DNA of 64,000 nucleotides from Lachancea thermotolerans CBS 6340 (Eukaryota > Ascomycota > Saccharomycetes > Saccharomycetales > Saccharomycetaceae): NCBI RefSeq assembly GCF_000142805.1, contig NC_013083.1:248001-312000 (forward strand), in the 5' to 3' direction. Both the position numbers and the translations under genes were made by a program. Shown in pieces: positions 58,065 to 64,000 of this stretch. The notes beneath the pieces were generated by a model. The model worked only from the letters and a program-made list of their open reading frames with translations. It did not search any database and was not told the DNA's origin. Position 1 is the stretch's first letter. Every line of letters begins with the position of its first letter.

Positions 58065-59747
58065 ATGTATCAAAGACACATTACTTCGCCCTTTGTCAGG
58101 GACTTGCCGCACTCGGCCAAAGAACTGACAGTGGGATGGATTCCACGCGTGAAGAAAGAGGTCACGTGGGGACGGGCTCTGGTGCCGGACGAGCAGGACG
58201 AGAGCGACCGGACGGCGGGAGTTCACGGCGCAGCCGGCTTAAACTCTTCTTCAGACTCTGAGATGCACGCGGCAGACGGTGTGAGTACAAGCGCTGAAAA
58301 GACTCAATTTCTCGCGGACACGACGCGCAACAACTACTGGGCGATCGTAACGACGGGCGCGGGGCTTTTCTCAGATGGGTACATCAACAACTCGATTAGC
58401 ACGGTTAACGCGTGTTTGTCGCAGATCTACGGAAAGCAGTATTCTGCGTCCAATGCGATCCAAAACGTGTCGTCAATTGCGTTCGCGGGAACCGTGGTTG
58501 GCCAGCTCTCATTCGGATATATTTCAGATTACCACTCCAGAAAGGTGGCAATGATTGTCGGCACCTCTATCCTGATTTTGTTCTCGATTCTGGCCGCGGG
58601 TGCGTGGGGCGTGGGCACCACGGGCACACAGGCGGGTGGGCTTTTTGCTGCAATTACAGCGTACCGTTTCTTTCTAGGTATCGGTATTGGCTCCGAGTAT
58701 CCCGCAGGGTCAACTGCAGCGGCCGAGGCCTCTAACTCGCTACCCGCAGGCAAGCGTAATCGTTGGTTTTGCTGGTTCACAAATTTCATGATTGATGCAG
58801 GATTTGTAGTCAGTTCCGTTGTGCCATTGATCTTGCTCCGCATCTGCGGCGACAATCACCTGCAACCCGTGTGGAGAATTACCATCGGGCTCGGTGCGAT
58901 TCCACCAATCTCGCTCTTTTTCTTGCGTCTGCGCTACAAAGAAAGCAAACAGTTTGAGAATACGAGATTCAATCGTACTATGCCTTACTGGAGAATTTTC
59001 AAATTTTACTGGTTCCGTCTCCTCATTGTCTCGCTGATCTGGTTCCAGTACGATTTGATCGCATACTCTTTTTCAAGTCTCTCTAGTTTGATTCTTGATG
59101 GCATCCTGGGCGACAACGCCACGTTAACCAAAACATTCGGTTGGAATATCGTCTTCAACCTATTCTACATCCCAGGTGCATTCTTGGGTGCCATTTTCGC
59201 AGACTATTGGGGCCCTCGAGTCACCTTAGTCTCAGGAGTTCTGGCGCAAGCTATCATAGGCTTCATCATGGCCGGCTGCTTCGAACATCTTAAAAAACAC
59301 ATCGCTGCTTTCACGGTTGTATTCGGTATTTTCACTGCCCTTGGAGAGTTCAGCGTGGGCGATAACATCGGTCTGCTAGCTTCCAAGACCTGTGCTACGC
59401 CTATCAGAGGACAGTACTATGGTATCGCAGCAGCCGTTGGCAAAATTGGTGCTTTTGTGGGAACGTACATCTTCCCCGCAATTATCAAGAAGTATGGGGG
59501 ATATGGAGAACTCAAGGTACCATTTTGGATTGTTTCCGCAATATGTTGCTTCAGTGCGTTCCTAGCTCTGTTTTTCCTGCCTCCGCTTGACCAGGATGCT
59601 AACATTATGGAAGACCAGTTATTTTTGGAGTATCTCGAAAGTACTGGCTTCGACCTTGCACAGTTGGGAACACTCTCTTCGGACAGCGATGTCGAAAGAG
59701 TAACTATCCAGGATATTCCCAAAGGCGAGTTGCCCCACGAAGATTAA
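58065..59747 (+). CDS. GIT1-family glycerophosphodiester permease
   Basis: A 560-residue, about 12-helix MFS transporter of the phosphate:H+ symporter family, resembling S. cerevisiae Git1 and Candida Git proteins, which import glycerophosphoinositol or glycerophosphocholine. Family features are GAGLFSDGYINNSI, GQLSFGYISDYHSRK and FFLGIGIGSEYPAGST. The first ATG gives a 66-residue polar N-terminus; a second ATG at 58263 (MHAADGVSTSAEK) is equally plausible. CACGTGGG at 58163-58170, a high-affinity Pho4 site, lies between the two, which favours the shorter protein. It has no syntenic counterpart between YAP1/ERG6 and DYN2 in S. cerevisiae. Confidence 0.85.
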   Translation: MYQRHITSPFVRDLPHSAKELTVGWIPRVKKEVTWGRALVPDEQDESDRTAGVHGAAGLNSSSDSEMHAADGVSTSAEKTQFLADTTRNNYWAIVTTGAGLFSDGYINNSISTVNACLSQIYGKQYSASNAIQNVSSIAFAGTVVGQLSFGYISDYHSRKVAMIVGTSILILFSILAAGAWGVGTTGTQAGGLFAAITAYRFFLGIGIGSEYPAGSTAAAEASNSLPAGKRNRWFCWFTNFMIDAGFVVSSVVPLILLRICGDNHLQPVWRITIGLGAIPPISLFFLRLRYKESKQFENTRFNRTMPYWRIFKFYWFRLLIVSLIWFQYDLIAYSFSSLSSLILDGILGDNATLTKTFGWNIVFNLFYIPGAFLGAIFADYWGPRVTLVSGVLAQAIIGFIMAGCFEHLKKHIAAFTVVFGIFTALGEFSVGDNIGLLASKTCATPIRGQYYGIAAAVGKIGAFVGTYIFPAIIKKYGGYGELKVPFWIVSAICCFSAFLALFFLPPLDQDANIMEDQLFLEYLESTGFDLAQLGTLSSDSDVERVTIQDIPKGELPHED

Positions 59748-60052
59748 TCTCGTTCTTTCCGAAACTGTTCTTCAATTAAAGTTGAGGAAGCTGTCGCAAC
59801 CTGGAACACCGATACAATTCGCAGACACATCATAACACATTGCTCATAAACACAAACATATTTTAATGCTTTAATTCTGATACATAGAGCTCATGATGCT
59901 TATTTTTTGTCACTTTGTAGTACTTTATAGTTAGGGTTTCAATACACAGATATATATCTTTCATATTATATTGTCTTTTCAAGCGCATTATGAAATAAGC
60001 GCTCAGTTCATGAAACACAAACTTCAAGTGTTTGAAGGTCGACAATAATTCA
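59748..60052. other. GIT1-like to kinesin intergenic region
   Basis: About 305 bases, AT-rich, probably holding the permease terminator and the kinesin promoter. No features were recognised. Confidence 0.5.
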
Positions 60053-61474
60053 ATGTCCGACAACATCAAGGTCTCTGTAAGGCTACGAAAGCCTCTAGAA
60101 AGGGAGAGCGCTGAGAGAGTAATAGCCCAGGTCGTGTCAGAAAATCTGATAAAAGTCGAGCAGCGTGCTAAGCGGGAGGAGACAAGGAACTTCGAATTCG
60201 ATCTTTGTTGCACCTATTCTGAATCACTAGAAGAAGATCAGGCACAACTTTATGAGCAACTGGCGCGTGACTATCTCCTCCATGCCTTAGATGGCTATAA
60301 TACCTGCATATTCGCGTACGGTCAGACGGGGTCGGGCAAATCACATACTATGACGGGTTCTGCGGAGCTCCCCGGCATCGTCCCTCGAATGTGCCAAGAG
60401 CTATTTGAAGTGCGCGAAATGTACGAATCATCGGATGACCAGGCGTCTACACAATTCAAAATCCGATGCTCATACTTAGAGATTTACAACGAAACGGTTC
60501 GGGATCTACTGGGAGCTAACAAGTGCAGGATACGTGAGAGAGCAGACAAAACAACATTTGTAGAGGGTCTTCAAGAGTTTGAAGTGAACAGCGTTGATGA
60601 AATCTTGGACTACCTCAGACAAGGCAGTGAGCGAAAGACCGTTGGTGCGACCTTAGTCAATGAACAGTCCAGCCGAAGCCACACCATATTTACCATCAAC
60701 GTCGAGCAGAAAGAAAATTCTCCATTAGGACATGTTTTAGAGCGTCGGTCTAGCATAAGGCTTATTGATTTAGCAGGAAGCGAGCGTGCCAATGCCTCAG
60801 GAGCAACCGGTGAGCGCTTGAAAGAAGGCTCTAACATCAACAAATCTTTGAGCACTTTAGGAAGAGTGATTGCCATGCTCGCTAAGAAAAAGCAGCCACG
60901 GTTGATTCCATACCGAGATGCCGCATTAACTTGGGTATTGAAGGAGAGCTTGGGCGGAAACAGTAAAACATGTATGATCGCTTGCGTATCTCCGTGTGAT
61001 TTCGAGGAAACAATGTCCACCTTAAGGTACGCTACACTGGCAAGAAGCGTCAAGACATTTGCTCAACTGAACACTCAAGAAACGGTGGATGGTAAGGTGC
61101 AAATGCTTGCAATGCGACAACAGCTCGATGAGCTACAAGGCGCACTGTCCAGGGTTGGGGACCAGCGGCTGGTCCGCGAACAAATGGAGAAAATTAAACT
61201 TACCAATCAGTTTTTGGAAGCGCGCATCGAACGGGAGCGGAGGGCAGCTGTCGACTATTATAGTCAATATGCTCAGGCTTCTAGCGAAAGAGATAACCTT
61301 GTGCAGGTTTTAAGTAGCATCGTGAGCAGCCTGCAGTCATTTGATGGTGGAAAAATACGCGAGTCATTAGTTGCGCTAAAGCAAAGGTCAGAAGAAATAG
61401 GGAAGCAGCTGGAAGCCGACCACCTCGAAATCCGTGGTGCCATTGAAGCTTGCCCAAGCATCGATTTGCAATAA
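60053..61474 (+). CDS. kinesin-3-like motor protein, short
   Basis: A 473-residue kinesin with an N-terminal motor. The P-loop GQTGSGKS is at about 90-97, switch I NEQSSRSHT at 203, and switch II DLAGSER at 239. GSERANASGATGERLKEGSN, PYRDAALTWVLKESLGGNSK and GIVPRMCQELF are the variants typical of kinesin-3 (Unc104/KIF1). After the motor (to about 345) there is only a coiled coil of about 80 residues (QQLDELQGALSRV onward) and a short tail, with no FHA or PH domain. The first ATG is at 60053; a TTG lies 21 bases upstream. S. cerevisiae has six kinesins and, to my knowledge, none of this class. It is convergent with DYN2, with about 30 bases between stops. Confidence 0.88.
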   Translation: MSDNIKVSVRLRKPLERESAERVIAQVVSENLIKVEQRAKREETRNFEFDLCCTYSESLEEDQAQLYEQLARDYLLHALDGYNTCIFAYGQTGSGKSHTMTGSAELPGIVPRMCQELFEVREMYESSDDQASTQFKIRCSYLEIYNETVRDLLGANKCRIRERADKTTFVEGLQEFEVNSVDEILDYLRQGSERKTVGATLVNEQSSRSHTIFTINVEQKENSPLGHVLERRSSIRLIDLAGSERANASGATGERLKEGSNINKSLSTLGRVIAMLAKKKQPRLIPYRDAALTWVLKESLGGNSKTCMIACVSPCDFEETMSTLRYATLARSVKTFAQLNTQETVDGKVQMLAMRQQLDELQGALSRVGDQRLVREQMEKIKLTNQFLEARIERERRAAVDYYSQYAQASSERDNLVQVLSSIVSSLQSFDGGKIRESLVALKQRSEEIGKQLEADHLEIRGAIEACPSIDLQ

Positions 61475-61506
61475 CTCTAATGTGAAATATACCCTTGCTA
61501 AGATAC

Positions 61507-61907
61507 CTAAGCAGTTTTAAATACTAAGAACGCCAATTGGCCAATGTAATAATACATGAAGTGGCCTTTTTCATGAGTCACGTAGCTTCCAAAACTTCTC
61601 CCTACTATAACATGCCATGTACTACCGTGCTTGACGTCAAGTTCTTTTTTCACGACCCCTGCTATTTCTCTTTCTAAAGAGAACTCTTGAACAGCTTTTA
61701 GGCTAATGGCGAATATGTCATTTTTCAACTCAGGCGACTTGTATGATTCTTCAGTTAGTGCTAAACTCAGTCGTTGTAGAAGAACCCATTTGAACATACG
61801 ATATCCGAAGCTTTCAGGACAGCTTTATTCTCTAAAGTTAGTAACACTCATTCAAAGGATTGCTAAGAAGTTTTCCCCGTGATTAACTCCATACGTTGCA
61901 TCGACAT
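61507..61907 (-). CDS. DYN2: dynein light chain LC8, two introns
   Basis: LC8 light chain, a dimerisation hub for dynein, the nuclear pore (Nup159) and peroxisomes. My model joins exon 1 (61907-61895), exon 2 (61831-61800) and exon 3 (61737-61507) to give 91 residues (S. cerevisiae 92). Intron 1 (63 nt) has donor GTATGG, branch TACTAAC (61843-61837) and acceptor TTTAG. Intron 2 (62 nt) has donor GTATGT, branch CACTAAC and acceptor ACAAG. The product starts [19 protein letters not shown] and has the LC8 core [21 protein letters not shown]. cerevisiae DYN2 also has two introns. The donor of intron 1 is non-consensus at its sixth base. Divergent from SNX41. Confidence 0.88.
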
Positions 61908-62029
61908 GGTTTATGTTTTCTGGTGTTTTTACTTTGCTTAATTGATTGATTGTCTTCTGCTAATCATTATATTCTATTTCTAAACATTGATAGCAGTTCT
62001 CTGACAACAAAACCTCAGGAACCCAGGCA

Positions 62030-63811
62030 ATGAATGCTTTTGACGAAAGCGACGAGGAAGATAACAACCCTTTCTCTGGTACGAACCACTTGTATGCGTC
62101 GGGAATAGCTGCGGTTCATGAAGGCCAGGATGACTTCGTTCCGCCAGCAATATTGACAGATATACAGGAGAAGGAGGAGTCTAGAGAGGAGCTCATGAAT
62201 CAGCTCTTTGGCGGCGAGACTAGCAACATAGTAGACTCGCAGCAAGACTCCGTTATAGGCTTGCAGAGTGAATACAGAGAGCCAAGCTTGGAAAGAGAAC
62301 AGCCTCAGAGCGAAAGCCGGATTCCAACATTTTCCTCGCAGATTGAGGATCGCAAAATTAAAATAATCGATGCAGGTCACTTTAGGGACGCTTATGGAAA
62401 GTACGCAATTGGCTACACTATAGAGTTTGCTGGCAAGCAGGTAGTCCGGCGGTACTCCGAGTTTGATACCCTCAGGCATGCTTTGTACCGTCTTCTACCA
62501 ACAGTCATAGTGCCTCCAATCCCCTCTAAGCATCCATTAATAAGATACTTCCTAAATCCACTGAGCGCTGAGAAAGACATCCGAATCATTGAAAGAAGGA
62601 AACGACTTTTATCCTTGTTTTTAAGCAATTGCTACGCCGTTGAAGAAATAAGGGAGCACGTCGTGTTCACTAAGTTTCTCGATCCCGAGCAGAACTGGAG
62701 GAATGTTATCAACTCGCCTCCAATATCTATTATTCCCACTAACAACTTGCTTGCCCCGCCTCTGCAGCCGACTAAGCCAAGCCCGTTACATCTACTGCTT
62801 CCAAATGTCACTTTATCAAGCAATCGCGGCGAAGACTACGAAATGTCCGAAGAGATGCTTGAAAAAGAGAGATGGTTCAAGGATACGGAAGATATTCTCA
62901 AAAAGTTCGAGAAGGTTTTGCAACCGCTTGAAAAGACCTCTAAACAGAACCGGGTTCACTTTCAGTCCTTAGCGTCGTCACTAGCAGAGCTAGGCGCATA
63001 TTATAATGCATTCAGCTTAGAGGGGAACATTTTGACGATTAAAGATAAACTTCAGCTCGTGGATGAGCTTTCAAAAGGGATAGAAAAGGTGGGACAGGCC
63101 ATTGACGTTAACTATGTGAGTACTGAAATTGTGTCTGAGCACGTCATGACCCTAATAGAGGAGCCAGTTGCAGAAATGCTTCAGTTTATAGTGGAGGCTC
63201 GTTATGTGCTCCGCTTTCGGGCTTTAAAGATGACACAGTTTTGCATTGTTGATTCTACAATCAAGAAGAGGAAAGCCAGAATCAACGCTCTGCAAGAAGC
63301 ACAGGAGCAAATGCAAAGACTCGAAGAAGCACTGCGTCAAAATGCAGAACAGTCACCAACGGTCGCGCAGGCAGTTAAAAACATGGATAATAACGGCGCG
63401 GCGACGGCTGGCTCCGCCTCCTCGCCAAACCAAATGCCCCAAAATAAGGAGAGAGGCACGAATGGCTGGACAGACCTTTTCAAATCTAAGGGATCTCATA
63501 GGCCGCGTTCGTCCTCAACTGCCAAGGAGCTTGCGCCTCACCTTCTAAGCGACGACCAACGCAAAGAAGAAGTCGCTAAAATCACACAAGAGCTTCAAAA
63601 ACTGAATGAGTGCTTTAAGCTAATTACAAAAGACATATTACAGGTCAACAGCTCCGTTTCAAACAGCTTTCAACACCTTGTTAGCTACTTGAAAGACAGG
63701 TTTTCTGTAATCTTCAAGTCATTTGCACATGTTCTCCTTGTATGGCTCAAAGACTCCCTGCTAGCTTGGCAAAATGCCAGGGCAATGATCAATAACATAC
63801 AAGTTACCTAA
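62030..63811 (+). CDS. SNX41: sorting nexin Snx41 (PX-BAR)
   Basis: A 593-residue sorting nexin (625 in S. cerevisiae) that forms an endosomal complex with Snx4 for retrieval of proteins such as Snc1. The N-terminus is acidic and holds DEEDNNPFSGTNHLYASGIA, conserved in Snx41. A PX domain is at about 102-225, with the PI3P-binding RRYSEF near 140 and the PIPSKH loop following. A BAR-type helical region covers about 275-593, interrupted by a low-complexity insert near 440-490. Atg20 is the paralogous family, but the SNX41 N-terminus and the synteny with DYN2 (YDR424C/YDR425W) decide it. Confidence 0.94.
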   Translation: MNAFDESDEEDNNPFSGTNHLYASGIAAVHEGQDDFVPPAILTDIQEKEESREELMNQLFGGETSNIVDSQQDSVIGLQSEYREPSLEREQPQSESRIPTFSSQIEDRKIKIIDAGHFRDAYGKYAIGYTIEFAGKQVVRRYSEFDTLRHALYRLLPTVIVPPIPSKHPLIRYFLNPLSAEKDIRIIERRKRLLSLFLSNCYAVEEIREHVVFTKFLDPEQNWRNVINSPPISIIPTNNLLAPPLQPTKPSPLHLLLPNVTLSSNRGEDYEMSEEMLEKERWFKDTEDILKKFEKVLQPLEKTSKQNRVHFQSLASSLAELGAYYNAFSLEGNILTIKDKLQLVDELSKGIEKVGQAIDVNYVSTEIVSEHVMTLIEEPVAEMLQFIVEARYVLRFRALKMTQFCIVDSTIKKRKARINALQEAQEQMQRLEEALRQNAEQSPTVAQAVKNMDNNGAATAGSASSPNQMPQNKERGTNGWTDLFKSKGSHRPRSSSTAKELAPHLLSDDQRKEEVAKITQELQKLNECFKLITKDILQVNSSVSNSFQHLVSYLKDRFSVIFKSFAHVLLVWLKDSLLAWQNARAMINNIQVT

Positions 63812-64000
63812 GGTTATTTATTTACAATGCCTAGCTTTTGCATCTTCATCGGCGCTTCATTATATGTTATCCCAGGACATAACTAAATACGTAGTCTTTT
63901 TAAGATGTCCTTTATAGTTGGTGAAGTTTGGGAACCTTAACAATTTTGCCACCTTAAGGAAAACATTGAAAACGGTGCACCAGTTACTGACTTGGGCTCA

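Overview
The window is about 64 kb of nuclear DNA from a budding yeast of the Saccharomycetaceae that never passed through the whole-genome duplication; a Lachancea-type genome fits best. The evidence is compact intron-poor genes, TACTAAC/GTATGT splicing, S. cerevisiae-like tRNA genes, and gene order. The order interleaves S. cerevisiae chromosome IV (TRS120, ADE8, SIZ1, STE14, DFM1, RRP17, ERD1, SYF1, RPL12B, RAD30, HKR1, ARO80, SIP1, CAD1, DYN2, SNX41) with genes now on other chromosomes (PUP1/NFI1; VPS71/CAT2; RML2/VMA8/AFG1/MAK10/RPL12A; GIS4/YAP1/ERG6). Single pre-duplication copies stand for the ohnolog pairs SIZ1/NFI1, RPL12A/B and YAP1/CAD1. All S. cerevisiae comparisons are from memory.

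Layout. 0-14.4 kb: TRS120 (cut by the window edge), an unidentified small frame, PUP1, ADE8, SIZ1/NFI1, STE14, VPS71, tRNA-Val(AAC), CAT2, DFM1, RRP17, ERD1. 15.4-20.1 kb: two transporters out of syntenic place, a FUR4-like uracil/allantoin permease and an MCH-like monocarboxylate permease. 21-26.8 kb: RML2, VMA8, SYF1, tRNA-Ser(AGA). 27.7-37.5 kb: RAD30, an acyl-CoA-binding membrane protein, a probable H/ACA snoRNA, RPL12, MAK10, AFG1; this block looks inverted as one unit. 38.3-49.9 kb: a giant HKR1-type mucin with an 84-bp tandem repeat, ARO80, GIS4. 49.9-57.4 kb: SIP1, YAP1, ERG6. 58-64 kb: a GIT1-family permease, a kinesin-3-like motor absent from S. cerevisiae, a two-intron DYN2, and SNX41.

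Most genes are unlinked housekeeping functions, not operons. Some neighbours share a pathway: GIS4 and SIP1 (both tied to the Snf1 kinase) are convergent, and the kinesin and the dynein light chain DYN2 are convergent with about 30 bp between their stops. Regulatory sites visible include a PACE element at PUP1, RRPE+PAC at RRP17, a CACGTG cluster between YAP1 and ERG6, and a CACGTGGG site at the GIT1-like gene.

I see no intact transposon, CRISPR array or prokaryotic-type system. The items most worth a second look are the kinesin-3-like gene, the one-step inversion, the H/ACA candidate, the HKR1 repeat array, the acyl-CoA-binding membrane protein and three possible micro-genes.
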